This document shows positions 19,472 through 28,450 of a stretch of 64,000 nt of DNA, one piece after another. The notes below the pieces were generated by a model that saw only the letters and a program-made list of their open reading frames with translations, was not told the origin of the DNA and did no database searches. Numbering within the stretch: position 1 is the stretch's first letter; each line of letters starts with the position of its first letter. The DNA comes from Paenibacillus cymbidii (lineage in GTDB: Bacteria; Bacillota; Bacilli; Paenibacillales; NBRC-103111), in NCBI RefSeq assembly GCF_004764705.1, contig NZ_SHLX01000038.1:1-64000 (forward strand), read 5' to 3'. A program made the translations under genes and the position numbers.

Positions 19472-19810
19472 ATGATCAACCCTGGCAATGCCCCGTCGCA
19501 GGTCATCTATCAGGCCGACCCCGCATCCTTGAACGCGATTCATCAGCATCGCGATCATTTGCACGGGCTCTGCAGCCAATACATGAACAAGCCGGTTATG
19601 GTGGAGATGACAGACGGCCAAAAGTACGAAGGAACGATCGTTCGCGTCGAAAAAAGCCATTTGTATTTGAAAGTCAAACAGTACCCGGCAAATCCGGGAC
19701 CCAACCGCTTTTTCCCCTTTTTTGGATCGCCGGGCTTCTACAATGACGAGGTCATTATGACCCTCGTGCTGTTCGAACTGCTAGTCATCACCTTGCTGCT
19801 TACCGCATAA
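19472..19810 (+). CDS. Small Sm-like protein, tandem paralogue 1
   Basis: The 112-residue protein has QVIYQADPASLNAIHQHRDH followed by an Sm-like strand set KPVMVEMTDGQKYEGTIVRV and SHLYLKVKQYP. It then has a Phe/Pro/Gly-rich patch and a hydrophobic C-terminus LVLFELLVITLLLTA that could be membrane-attached. The Sm-like barrel could bind RNA or simply be a structural fold. ATGGAGGTG serves as ribosome binding site. Its neighbour at 19930 is a clear paralogue with the same upstream element, so the pair arose by tandem duplication. With the sporulation-type promoter, a spore coat or mother-cell role is plausible. Confidence 0.75.
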   Translation: MINPGNAPSQVIYQADPASLNAIHQHRDHLHGLCSQYMNKPVMVEMTDGQKYEGTIVRVEKSHLYLKVKQYPANPGPNRFFPFFGSPGFYNDEVIMTLVLFELLVITLLLTA

Positions 19811-19869
19811 GGCCAAGCATCCGCGGAAGCCGCTTCGACTTTGCCCGCAGCCGCCAAGGCATGGGCATT

Positions 19870-19897
19870 CACACAAACTGGGCATCCGCATAGTATG
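19870..19897 (+). promoter_or_regulatory. Sporulation-type promoter candidate upstream of second Sm-like gene
   Basis: CACAC (19870-19874), a 14-base spacer and CATAGTATG (19889-19897) reproduce the geometry of the element at 19381-19408. The block from ATGGGCATTC through GGTTATC is shared by both promoters. The promoter feeds a TATGGAGGTG ribosome binding site. Confidence 0.5.
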
Positions 19898-19929
19898 GGT
19901 TATCTATTCTATATGGAGGTGCCTCACGC

Positions 19930-20247
19930 ATGATGAACCCGAACATGGGCCAGACGCAGGTCATCTATCAGGCCGATCCCGCGCATCTCGCTGCCATGCA
20001 GCAGCTTCGCGACAAAATGCACGGCATATGCGGCCATCACATGCACAAGCCGGTAATGATCCAAACGGCGGACGGCTTGACGCACGAAGGAACGATCGTC
20101 GCCATCGAGAAAGAACATCTGTACTTGCGCGTTACGCAATATCCGGCGTCGAACCGCTTTATTCCGCCGTTCGGATTCGGCCCGGGCGGAGGCGACGTCA
20201 TTTTGCCGCTGGTGCTTTACAATCTGCTTGTCATTTCGCTGCTGTAA
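19930..20247 (+). CDS. Small Sm-like protein, tandem paralogue 2
   Basis: The 105-residue protein is a paralogue of the preceding gene. It shares QVIYQADPAHLAAMQQLRDK, the Sm-like strands KPVMIQTADGLTHEGTIVAI and HLYLRVTQYPASNRF, and ends with the hydrophobic tail LPLVLYNLLVISLL. A short PPFGFGPGGG segment replaces the FFPFFGSPG of paralogue 1. The histidine-rich CGHHMHKP before the Sm-like part is notable and could bind a metal. It is followed by a strong hairpin terminator. A sporulation role is inferred from the promoter. Confidence 0.75.
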   Translation: MMNPNMGQTQVIYQADPAHLAAMQQLRDKMHGICGHHMHKPVMIQTADGLTHEGTIVAIEKEHLYLRVTQYPASNRFIPPFGFGPGGGDVILPLVLYNLLVISLL

Positions 20248-20271
20248 CACGCGCTTCTGCCCGAACGAAGC

Positions 20272-20305
20272 AACCGTGCCTTCTCTCGAACGAGAAGGCA
20301 CGGTT
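20272..20305. terminator. Bidirectional hairpin terminator
   Basis: A perfect 14-bp stem AACCGTGCCTTCTC/GAGAAGGCACGGTT with a 6-base loop lies between the convergent Sm-like gene and the GNAT gene. Neither side has a long T-run, but position and stem strength fit a shared terminator. Confidence 0.75.
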
Positions 20306-20336
20306 GTTCGTGTAGCGGCATGACGCGGCCGCTTCC

Positions 20337-20894
20337 TTATTTGCCGTTCCGCCGGTACGCTTGCTCGTGGAACCGGGTGATGCAGCGAAACAGCGCCTTG
20401 CCGTCATCCGGCAGCCGATCCCGTTCGTCAAAGTTCGCATACATGGCACGATACGGCTCCGGCACCCAGATATATTGATGAACGTATTCGGTCGCAAGAA
20501 AGCCGTTCCGCTCCCAGAACCGGATCCGGCGGACATTCTCCTCCGTCTCTTCGGCTTCGACTTCGACAATGATGCCTTTGCTGCCCGCTTCCGTTTGCGC
20601 CCATTGTTTGATCCGATCGAGCAACCTCCTTCCATTCCCGCTGCCGCGAACGTCCTCCCGCACCGCAATGTAGTCGATCAGCAGCGCATTTGCCTGCCGG
20701 TCGATGCCCGTCAGCGCCATGCCGACCAACTCCGACTCCTCGGTGACGGTATGCAGCTGGCACAAGCCTCGTTCGAACATGCGGCGAATGATGGCGCGGC
20801 TTTTTTTGCCGTCCCGCGGAAACGCCTGCTCGTAAATGCGCTCCGCCTCTCCCCACAACGCATCGTCCCATTCAGCGGTAACCCGATATTCCAT
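20337..20894 (-). CDS. GNAT family N-acetyltransferase
   Basis: The 185-residue protein has the GNAT acetyl-CoA site around IAVREDVRGSGNGRRLLDRI (R-x-x-G-x-G/N-x-x) after the strand NALLIDYIAV. The start MEYRVTAEWDD is set by GGAGGA eight bases upstream; the frame is open further upstream but that extension has no binding site. The likely substrate is an amine, but nothing indicates which. The gene faces the Sm-like pair across a shared terminator and is not in an operon. Confidence 0.85.
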   Translation of the reverse strand: MEYRVTAEWDDALWGEAERIYEQAFPRDGKKSRAIIRRMFERGLCQLHTVTEESELVGMALTGIDRQANALLIDYIAVREDVRGSGNGRRLLDRIKQWAQTEAGSKGIIVEVEAEETEENVRRIRFWERNGFLATEYVHQYIWVPEPYRAMYANFDERDRLPDDGKALFRCITRFHEQAYRRNGK

Positions 20895-21438
20895 GGCTGT
20901 CTTCCTCCAGATTCTCGTCACTGCAGCTTCTCCCTGGCCGGCTTTATATGGACAAGGGACTTTCTGAGCCAGATGCATATAGGTACATGACGCAGAAGAT
21001 GATCCCTCGCAACTTGGAAGTGTCGGAAGGTCCGGAGGTGGCTTGCCCCTCCTTCTCGTCGATGGCGAAATCGTACCGTTTCGGCAACCATTTTGCAACC
21101 ATTGGACCTTCATTTTTGGCAAGCTTCATGTCAAAAAATTTTATTCAACCGATCGATTTGCAAATCTCTTCAATCGGTATATTCCCTCAGTATTTCTAGA
21201 TACTCCCTCATAGAATTTCACCCATTTCATAGTATACACTGTATTCAATGTCGCTGCTTTTCCATTATCAGGGAGGCGTTGGGTTTGAAGCGCTTTGCGA
21301 TTCCCCCACCGCCCGGCAAAAGCGCGACCAGTTCCGCATGCCGAAAGGAGGACAATCGGGAACTTCAGCACCGCTCGACCAACCGGAGTTTCACTGTACA
21401 ACCGCACGCACCTTAATCATGAAAATGGAGGAATGTCC
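20895..21438. other. Long intergenic region before the secreted beta-helix gene
   Basis: The 544 bp hold no convincing gene. The middle part (21120-21260) is AT-rich compared with its surroundings and contains CATAGTATACACTG at 21227-21240. That could serve as a -10 region of either vegetative (TATACA) or mother-cell (CATAnnnTA) type for the plus-strand gene at 21439. A long leader of about 190 bases would follow. I found no riboswitch that I can name. Confidence 0.35.
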
Positions 21439-24396
21439 ATGAAATTGGCAACGTTTTCGCGTCACGCAGCCTTGATGCTATTTGTGTCGCTCCTGCTCAA
21501 TTTCCTCAGCTTGGCGGCTTTGACGCCGCAACGCGCCCACGCGCTCGAACCATCGGCGTTAATCCCGCTGAACACTTCGATGGTGGTCAACGAATCGTCT
21601 TACGGCAATGCCACGTGGATGGTTGACGAACATGACAAAGTGGAAGATCCGCGCGGCAACGTGTGCGTGAGCGGCGACTGCAAACCGCTGACCCAATGGA
21701 ACCCCTCGGGGCATTACACCGGCGCAAGCGCCTACATCGATCTGGGCGATACGTACAAGCTGACGGACGTTTACCTGTACGATGCGAACAATGTCGGCTA
21801 TTTGACCGTTTCGGTCGGCACCCCCGGCAACTGGGTTCCGGTAGGCGACGCCGTGTATACCAACACGTACAATTCGTGGCAGACCGTAAAAAATCTTGCT
21901 CCGGTCTTCACCCGCTATGTCCGGATAACGATGACCAGCGGCGCTCCCCTCTTCAACGAAATCGTGCTGTACGGCTCGCCGCCCGATCATACGCCGCCTG
22001 GCAAGATCGAAGAGTTGAACGTCAGCGCCGCGACATCGACCTCGGCCAAGCTGCAATGGACGGCCCCGGGCGAAGACGGCAACCTGCGCACGGCCGCGTC
22101 CTATGACATCCGCTACAGCACCGCGTCGATTACCGATGCGAACTGGGCGGCAGCGACGCCGGTAGCCGGTCCGCCGCAGCCGGCCGCGCCGGGCGTGACG
22201 CAAACAGCGACGGTCGGCAAGCTGATGCCGAACCGGGAGTACTTTTTTGCCATTAAAACGCTGGATGAGTCCGGCAACGTATCCGCGTTGTCCGAAGTTG
22301 CACACGCCACAACGAACGCGGCCGGCAAAATTGTGCTGAGCCCCGGCATGGTGACGAACGAATCCGCCCACGGCGACGCCACCCTGATGGCCGACGAGCA
22401 GTCGCTGTCCGGCGATCCGCGGGGAGGCGCGGGAGGAGCGCCGCTGACGCAGTGGACGCCCGGTTATGCGGCAGGGACTTATCCGGCCGGCGCTTATATC
22501 GATTTGGGCAAAGATTATGTTCTGACCGACTTCTGGATCTACGATTCGAACGGCGTCGACTACTTGACGCTTTCGACCGGCTCGCCGGGAAATTGGGACG
22601 TCCGGCAGTCCGTTTATATGAACACCTACCGGACCTGGCGCTCCTATGTGCCGCCGACCCCGCTTCAATCCCGCTATGTGCGGACTACGATGGAGTACGG
22701 CGGAGCGAATTTTGGCGAAATCGTGCTGTACGGCGTACCGGCGACACTGGATACGATCGCCCCGTCGGCCGTGTCCGATCTTGGCGTTGTGACGGCGACG
22801 ACAAGCTCGATCGCATTCGCCTGGACGGCGCCGGGAGACGACGACAATACCGGCATCGCCTCGTCCTACGACATCCGATACAGCACGTCGCCGATCACCG
22901 AATATAACTGGAGCAGCGCCACTTCGCTAAACGGCGTGCCGGCGCCTGCCGCCTCCGGGACGAAGCAGTCGATGACGGCAAGCGGTCTCGCGAACGGCAC
23001 GGTGTACTATTTTGCAATGAAAACGACCGATGCGGCCGGCAACGTTTCCGCGTTGTCCAACGTGCTGAAGAAAGGAACGCCGACCTATACGTGCACCAAA
23101 ACGATTCGCGAATCCGACCATCAGCAGTTCTTTTACGGCACCGCCGGCACGACCAAATCGGACAAAATGTATCTGGACTTGTCGCCCGGCAGCGTGCTCT
23201 GCATTGAAGGCAACCGGACTTATCTCAAGCTGCTGGACATCAACGGCACCGCCGAGCATCCGATCATCATCACCAACATCAACGGCGAAAGCCTGATCGC
23301 CAACGACAATCTCGGCTACGCGCTTACCGTATCGAATTCGACCTACTTCCGGCTGACCGGCACCGGCGATCCGGAATACACCTACGGCATCCGCGTCAGC
23401 AGCAAAAAAAGCGGCGCCAACGCCGTATCCATCGGCAGCTTGAGCCAGCAATACGAAATCGATCATCTCGAGGCGTTCGACAGCGGCTTCGCCGGCCTGA
23501 TGCTCAAATCGGATCCGACGTGCGACTTGAGCGCCAACCGCGGCCATTTCGTCCAACGCAATACGGTTGTCCACGATACGTACATTCACAACGTCGAGGG
23601 CGAAGGCATGTACATCGGCTACACGTTCTTCAACGGCCACGAAATCGCATGCAAAAACAGCGTCGGGGAAACGGTTTATGAAACGGTATATCCGCATACG
23701 CTCGAAGGGTTGCGCGTTTACGACAACCGCACCCAAACGACCGGACGCGACGGCATCCAGGTGAGCAGCGCGGTAAGCGACGTCGAGGTGTACAACAACG
23801 TCATTGACGATTATGCCACCGAAGACGAGCCTGGCCAGACGAGCGGCATCCAGATCAATCCGGGGACGACCGGGCGCTTCTACAACAACCTGATCACGAA
23901 CGGCATCGGAAAAGGGTTCGAAGTGCAAGGCTGGGGCAACATCTTCATCTACAACAATGTGATCGTCAATCCGTCGTCCTACGGCATCTTCAGCAAAGAT
24001 GCCCGCGACAACGCCGGCGATCCGGTGTACGCCGATACGCGCGGCCACCATTTCGTCAACAACACGATCATCGGCCCTACGGAAACCGGCATCCGTTTCG
24101 ACAATACGGCTTTGACCGGCAACACGTTCGACAATAACATCGTGATTACGCCGGGCGACGAAATCATCGGTTCGGGCACGAACCTGACGCACGTTAACAA
24201 TTTGACGTATGCCGACATCGGGGTACTGCATTTTGTCAACGCGGCGGGAGGCGATTTCCATCTGAGCGCGGCTTCGACGCTGGCGATCGACCAGGGCGCG
24301 GACGTATCCGGGCTTGGCGTCGACGACGATTTTGACGGCGGGACGCGGCCGTACGGCAGCGGGTACGACATCGGCGCGTACGAGTATCGGCCGTAA
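21439..24396 (+). CDS. Secreted multi-domain right-handed beta-helix protein
   Basis: The 985-residue protein starts with a signal peptide (residues 1-36, core ALMLFVSLLLNFLSLAALTP, cleavage near AHA-LEP). Two discoidin-like modules (about 38-180 and 295-430) share VNES-x-G-x-A and end in NEIVLYG or GEIVLYG. Each is followed by a fibronectin type III module (PPGKIEELNVS and APSAVSDLGVV). The C-terminal half (about 540-950) is a pectate-lyase-like right-handed beta helix with many YNN-V-type rungs (EVYNNVIDDY, IFIYNNVIVN, HHFVNNTIIG). It probably binds and acts on an extracellular polysaccharide. The start is set by GGAGG before 21439; the open frame extends upstream without a binding site. 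Confidence 0.88.
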   Translation: MKLATFSRHAALMLFVSLLLNFLSLAALTPQRAHALEPSALIPLNTSMVVNESSYGNATWMVDEHDKVEDPRGNVCVSGDCKPLTQWNPSGHYTGASAYIDLGDTYKLTDVYLYDANNVGYLTVSVGTPGNWVPVGDAVYTNTYNSWQTVKNLAPVFTRYVRITMTSGAPLFNEIVLYGSPPDHTPPGKIEELNVSAATSTSAKLQWTAPGEDGNLRTAASYDIRYSTASITDANWAAATPVAGPPQPAAPGVTQTATVGKLMPNREYFFAIKTLDESGNVSALSEVAHATTNAAGKIVLSPGMVTNESAHGDATLMADEQSLSGDPRGGAGGAPLTQWTPGYAAGTYPAGAYIDLGKDYVLTDFWIYDSNGVDYLTLSTGSPGNWDVRQSVYMNTYRTWRSYVPPTPLQSRYVRTTMEYGGANFGEIVLYGVPATLDTIAPSAVSDLGVVTATTSSIAFAWTAPGDDDNTGIASSYDIRYSTSPITEYNWSSATSLNGVPAPAASGTKQSMTASGLANGTVYYFAMKTTDAAGNVSALSNVLKKGTPTYTCTKTIRESDHQQFFYGTAGTTKSDKMYLDLSPGSVLCIEGNRTYLKLLDINGTAEHPIIITNINGESLIANDNLGYALTVSNSTYFRLTGTGDPEYTYGIRVSSKKSGANAVSIGSLSQQYEIDHLEAFDSGFAGLMLKSDPTCDLSANRGHFVQRNTVVHDTYIHNVEGEGMYIGYTFFNGHEIACKNSVGETVYETVYPHTLEGLRVYDNRTQTTGRDGIQVSSAVSDVEVYNNVIDDYATEDEPGQTSGIQINPGTTGRFYNNLITNGIGKGFEVQGWGNIFIYNNVIVNPSSYGIFSKDARDNAGDPVYADTRGHHFVNNTIIGPTETGIRFDNTALTGNTFDNNIVITPGDEIIGSGTNLTHVNNLTYADIGVLHFVNAAGGDFHLSAASTLAIDQGADVSGLGVDDDFDGGTRPYGSGYDIGAYEYRP

Positions 24397-24414
24397 GACG
24401 GTTATACCTAGAGA

Positions 24415-24446
24415 GCGTTCGGCGTTGGCCGGACGCTTTTCTTCTG
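24415..24446 (+). terminator. Rho-independent terminator of the beta-helix gene
   Basis: GCGTTCGGC and GCCGGACGC form a 9-bp stem (one T-G wobble) with a 4-base loop, followed by TTTTCTTCT. It lies 18 bp after the stop codon. Confidence 0.75.
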
Positions 24447-24449
24447 TCA

Positions 24450-24479
24450 CTGCCAAACAAACCGTCCAGACGGTATACT
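24450..24479 (+). promoter_or_regulatory. TetR-type operator overlapping a promoter
   Basis: The palindrome ACCGTCCAGACGGT (24461-24474) overlaps TATACT (24474-24479), a good -10 box; CTGCCA at 24450-24455 is a possible -35 with an 18-base spacer. AAAC-C-GTC...GAC-GGT dyads of this type are typical TetR-family operators in front of autoregulated regulator-efflux operons. The gene directly downstream encodes a TetR protein. Confidence 0.65.
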
Positions 24480-24499
24480 AAATGCCGAGGTGGACGGAT

Positions 24500-25044
24500 A
24501 TGAACCGCAATTCCAAACGCGCCGCGATTGTATTGGCGGCGCTTCGCATCGCCCAGAAAGACGGCGTGGAGAAGCTTACGCCGGGCGCCGCCGCGCAAGC
24601 GGCCGGGGTCAGCAAAGGCGGCTTGCTGCACCATTTTCCGAACAAGGATGAACTGATCAAGGCCATGATAACGCAAGCGGCCGACGAATTCGACGCCTTG
24701 GTCGCAGCCAAGGCCGCGGGAACGGAAGCTGCCGCCGACACGGGTCGCTGGAGCCGCGCCTACCTCGAGGCGACACTTGAGGAGAGCCGGCAAGAAACCG
24801 GTCTGAGCACGGCGCTTGCGTTGGCGCTGTTCGCCAATCCGGAGCTGCTGGCCAAGCTGCAGAGCCAATATGCCGGGTGGCAGCGGCATCTGGAGCAAGA
24901 GGTATCGACCCGGTGGACGCAACGATCGTCCGGCTGGCGGTCGACGGCCTGTGGCTGGCGGAGCTGTTCGGGCTCGGCACGCTTGCCCCAGCATTGCGGC
25001 AGCAAGTGATCGGCAAATTGCGGTCGATGACGGAGCAAGGATAG
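24500..25044 (+). pseudogene. TetR family regulator, frameshifted near the C-terminus
   Basis: The start at 24500 follows GAGGTGG. Residues 1-60 are a normal TetR helix-turn-helix (AAIVLAALRIAQKDGVEKLTP, then AQAAGVSKGGLLHHFPNKDELI). The frame then runs into an unnatural Arg/Ser/Trp-rich end and a stop at 25009. A second frame starting near 24899 gives the expected C-terminus: GIDPVDATIVRLAVDGLWLA, then ELFGLGTLAPALRQQVIGKL, ending at TAG 25044 just before the next gene. A single missing base around 24898-24902 explains this. It is either a real mutation that would alter ligand sensing and derepress the efflux genes, or a sequencing error. Confidence 0.8.
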
Positions 25045-25056
25045 GAGGACAGCCGG

Positions 25057-25386
25057 ATGAACGCTTACATACTGCTTACGGCCGCCATCGCGAGCGAATT
25101 GTTCGGCAGCACGATGATGAAGCTGTCGGACGGCTTCAGGAGGCTGCTTCCCAGCATCGGGATGCTGGCCGGGATGGGCTGCGCCTTTTATTGTTTGTCG
25201 CTTGCCCTGCAATCGATTCCGCTGGGGACGGCGTACGCGATCTGGTCGGGAGTAGGGACAGCCGCAACGGCGCTGATCGGGGCATTCGTCTTCCGCGAGG
25301 CGATCACGGCCAAAACAATCGCCGGCCTGGCGCTCATTGTCGCCGGCGTCGTCGTCATGAGACTAGCCGCGGGAGGTGAAGCGTAA
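25057..25386 (+). CDS. SMR family multidrug efflux subunit 1
   Basis: The 109-residue protein has four transmembrane helices. The essential membrane glutamate is in ILLTAAIASELFGSTMMKLS (about residue 14), and the helix-4 region is IAGLALIVAGVVVMRL. GTAYAIWSGVGT is the SMR signature in helix 3. It exchanges protons for cationic drugs or guanidinium-type compounds. It begins 12 bp after the frameshifted TetR gene and 2 bp before a second SMR gene, so the two probably form a heterodimer as in YkkCD or EbrAB. Confidence 0.92.
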   Translation: MNAYILLTAAIASELFGSTMMKLSDGFRRLLPSIGMLAGMGCAFYCLSLALQSIPLGTAYAIWSGVGTAATALIGAFVFREAITAKTIAGLALIVAGVVVMRLAAGGEA

Positions 25387-25388
25387 CG

Positions 25389-25739
25389 ATGCGAAACGCC
25401 AACCGTTTGGCTAAAGGGTACACGGCGCTGGGCTTCGCCATTGCGACCGAGCTGTGCGGCACCTCGATGCTGAAGCTTTCGCACGGTTTTACAGCGCTGT
25501 GGCCGTCCATCGGGGTTGTGGCCGGATTCGGGGCGGCTTTCTACAGCTTGTCCGTCAGCCTGCGCTACATCCCGCTCAGCCTGGCTTACGCCGTCTGGTC
25601 GGGCATCGGCACCGCGCTGACGGCGCTGATCGGCATCGTCGTTTGGGACGATCCGTTTCATGCGCTTACGCTGATCGGCATCGGGCTGATTATCGGGGGC
25701 ATCGTCCTGCTGAACGGCACCGCAAAGGCGGAGCCATAA
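25389..25739 (+). CDS. SMR family multidrug efflux subunit 2
   Basis: The 116-residue protein has four transmembrane helices, the functional glutamate in ALGFAIATELCGTSMLKLSH, and LAYAVWSGIGTALTALIG as the SMR signature. It starts 3 bases after the first subunit's stop codon, with GGAGGTGAAGCGTAACG as binding site. The N-terminus is slightly longer and positively charged, as in paired SMR proteins where the two subunits insert with opposite topology. Regulation by the upstream TetR is expected from the operator. Confidence 0.92.
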   Translation: MRNANRLAKGYTALGFAIATELCGTSMLKLSHGFTALWPSIGVVAGFGAAFYSLSVSLRYIPLSLAYAVWSGIGTALTALIGIVVWDDPFHALTLIGIGLIIGGIVLLNGTAKAEP

Positions 25740-25842
25740 CGCCTTCCGTACTCCGTCAGGATCACAATCGATCGCCGGCAGCAACCTTCCCTCCGCTTCA
25801 ACGTCTATTCTAGGAGAGTTCACAAGACGGGGAGCGATTCGG

Positions 25843-28200
25843 ATGAAAAAGAAGCTGCTCGGCTGCTCGGCGGCCGTCATCATTGCATTGGGCTGCGGCA
25901 TGTTGCTTCCGGCGGGGGCAAGCGGGGCCGCCGAAACGAGCGTAAACGTGACATTGCCGAACTTCAACGTAAGCTTGAACGGGCATCGGGTCGACAACGA
26001 GTCCAGGGAATACCCGCTTCTGGTATACAAGGATATCACTTATTTTCCGATGACGTGGTACGACTCGCGCCTTCTCGGGCTGGAGGCGAACTGGTCGCCG
26101 GAGAACGGTCTTCGCATCGATCAGGAGGCAGTAACCTCCTCCTACGAGCCATATCGAACAAACTTTAAGAACGCTGCTTCCCGCTATACCGCCACCGTAC
26201 CGCAAACCGCGATTGCGATCAACGGCCAATCGATCGACAATACGAAAGAAACGTATCCGCTGCTGAGCTTTCGCGACGTGACCTATTTTCCGCTTACGTG
26301 GCGATTCGCTCACGACGAGTTTGGCTGGGAATACGAATGGGACTCGGCGCAAGGGTTGTCCATCCAGTCGCACAACCCGCAGCTGCTTGATGCCGGTCTT
26401 CCCGCCGATGCCGCGCGGAACGATGTGGCGCTGTACAAGGGCTATCTGTATTTTGCCGAAACGGAAGGGACGCAGAACCGCATCGTGCGCGCGCCCATCG
26501 GGCAACCGTCGAATCGGGAGACGATCTACACGTACAGCGTCGACTCCGGTTACGGTTTGCAGACGGCGGTTTATTTTCAGCTGCGCGAGGACGGCCTCTG
26601 GCTGACGTACCATTCCGGCGGCGCCACGATGGGCCATGACACCTTCGTCCACATCAGGGACGACGGCACAGCGGAAGAACGGTTCAGCGGTTATCTCGAT
26701 TTCAAAACGACTCCAATTGGCACGCTGATCGTGCAGATGGGCAACCCTCCGCGCGGAGGCAATTTGTCGCTGGTGCCGTCCGGCCAGACGGGAACGGTGG
26801 GCACGGCAGTCGGCAACCCGGAGCTGTTGTACGGCAGACATGTCACGGTAAGCGAGTCAAGCGTCGGCGTCGGGAACGATTATTCCTCCACCGTTGTCGG
26901 GAACGTCGTTTATGCGCTCGGCTCCCGCTATTCGTTGGACCGGAGCGACGATCTGAACAAAATTTACGCCATCGATCTGCGTACGAACGAAACGACAAAA
27001 ATCGTCGACAGCGGAGTCCGCCAGTTTCAGATCGCCGGCGACCGGCTGATCTATGTCAAAGATGCGGACAATACCTTGTACGCCTCCCGTCTCGACGGAA
27101 CGAACGAGCGCAAGCTGTCCGATCGTCCTGTCTCCTGGTTCGCCGAAACGGACGGCAACATCTTCTATACTTCGGGCGGCGAAGACGGTTCTTATTTGCT
27201 GTACCGGGTCGAGGAGAACGGCAACGATCCTGCCGTTTTGCAAGCGCCGCTGCGAAACGTCCAGCTCGTGGACGGCAAGCTGCTCGCCCTGCCGGACGAA
27301 CAAAATAACGGCGGAGCGTTCGTGCTGGACGAGGCGGGCCGGCTGCTGCTGACGATAACGGACCCGGTCGACCGCGCGTTCGTCTCCGACCAAACCATGG
27401 TTTGGGCCGCTTCCGCTTCCGGTAAAATCGTACGTCTGACCGATCTGCCCGTCGTCAGCCTGCAGCCGATCGATGCATACATCAACTTGTCGGCCAAAAC
27501 CGATGTCCACACGACCGCTTCCGAACGTTCGCCGGTTGTCGCTTCGCTCGCGCCGCAAGCCGTTCATGCGTTTGAAAAGTGGGGGGACTGGTATCACATC
27601 CGCAGCGAGTGGCTGGGCGACGCCTGGATCGAGGTCCGTGAATCGAATGCGGCCGTCGCCGCCGCGGCGAATCGGGGTCCCGCCGGCTACCGGCCGCCTG
27701 TGTTCGTACCGCTGAGCATCATGGACGGTACTTGGACGTTCGAGCATCAGTACAGCGAAGTAGCGTTTAATATCGTTTATTCGACCGGCGTCCATGTCGC
27801 CCCAAACTTGACCTTTCCTCGCACTTACGTAGAAACGGTCCCGCTGGGCGAGCCGCTTGCCTTTCATTTGTCGCTCATCAACCGGGGAGTCGAAACGGCG
27901 GCGACAGTGACCGGGCATGATCTGGAAATGCAGGTGTTCGACCGTGGACGTTTGCTGTGGAGAGGCAAAGTGCCTGCCGCGGCGGCGATTCCGCTGAATA
28001 AGCTGGCAACCGTGGGGACGGATCTGCAATGGGACCAAAAAGACGCCAACGGTTATCCGGTTCCGGCCGGCCGGTATGAGCTCTATTTGCGGACGCCAAC
28101 CAACATAGCCTATACCGTCGATGGCCAAACGGGCACTTTCACCGAACATATCGACCACATGGCCGATAAAACGTTGGGCGGCGGGTTCACGATTGAATAA
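25843..28200 (+). CDS. Secreted protein with copper-amine-oxidase-like N-terminal, propeller, SH3 and BsuPI-like domains
   Basis: The 785-residue protein has a signal peptide (MKKKLLGCSAAVIIALGCGM, cleavage near residue 30). Two related N-terminal domains follow (about 35-95 and 120-175), with repeats of YPLL-x-x-x-D-I/V-TYFP typical of Cu-amine-oxidase N-terminal-like domains that in Paenibacillus occur as wall- or surface-binding modules. Residues 185-540 look like a DUF5050-type beta propeller with YAIDLRTNETTKIVDSG-like blades. Residues 545-605 resemble a bacterial SH3 domain (VHTTASERSPVVASLAPQA, then GDWYHIRSEW). The C-terminal 150 residues resemble BsuPI proteinase inhibitor (PVPAGRYELYLRTPTN). 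An extracellular, wall-associated role is inferred; no enzyme active site is visible. Confidence 0.78.
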   Translation: MKKKLLGCSAAVIIALGCGMLLPAGASGAAETSVNVTLPNFNVSLNGHRVDNESREYPLLVYKDITYFPMTWYDSRLLGLEANWSPENGLRIDQEAVTSSYEPYRTNFKNAASRYTATVPQTAIAINGQSIDNTKETYPLLSFRDVTYFPLTWRFAHDEFGWEYEWDSAQGLSIQSHNPQLLDAGLPADAARNDVALYKGYLYFAETEGTQNRIVRAPIGQPSNRETIYTYSVDSGYGLQTAVYFQLREDGLWLTYHSGGATMGHDTFVHIRDDGTAEERFSGYLDFKTTPIGTLIVQMGNPPRGGNLSLVPSGQTGTVGTAVGNPELLYGRHVTVSESSVGVGNDYSSTVVGNVVYALGSRYSLDRSDDLNKIYAIDLRTNETTKIVDSGVRQFQIAGDRLIYVKDADNTLYASRLDGTNERKLSDRPVSWFAETDGNIFYTSGGEDGSYLLYRVEENGNDPAVLQAPLRNVQLVDGKLLALPDEQNNGGAFVLDEAGRLLLTITDPVDRAFVSDQTMVWAASASGKIVRLTDLPVVSLQPIDAYINLSAKTDVHTTASERSPVVASLAPQAVHAFEKWGDWYHIRSEWLGDAWIEVRESNAAVAAAANRGPAGYRPPVFVPLSIMDGTWTFEHQYSEVAFNIVYSTGVHVAPNLTFPRTYVETVPLGEPLAFHLSLINRGVETAATVTGHDLEMQVFDRGRLLWRGKVPAAAAIPLNKLATVGTDLQWDQKDANGYPVPAGRYELYLRTPTNIAYTVDGQTGTFTEHIDHMADKTLGGGFTIE

Positions 28201-28450
28201 ACGCCGGCAATAATCGTCACCGATTGACCGTGTTCGGCAAATTTCCCGGGAAATGTATGATCGGTTGGGGGCCGTGCGCCTCACGAGCTGGTTCCATGGC
28301 TGCTCTTATTTTCGCATGTTCCGCCTCATTTGGTGGTTTTTTCATCCATTAGCGGCTGTGGGTTCCGTTTACATGTTCCAAGGCACCGATCCGGTACTCA
28401 TTGGGGTTCGTCGGACCGCTCGAGGCCGGTGAGTACCTGAGTAGAAACAA

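Noticed and set aside
20948..21199. Short plus-strand frame MDKGLSEPDAYRYMTQ in the gap before the beta-helix gene
   Set aside because: No ribosome binding site, no family match and mixed composition. The overlapping minus-strand frame is equally unconvincing.
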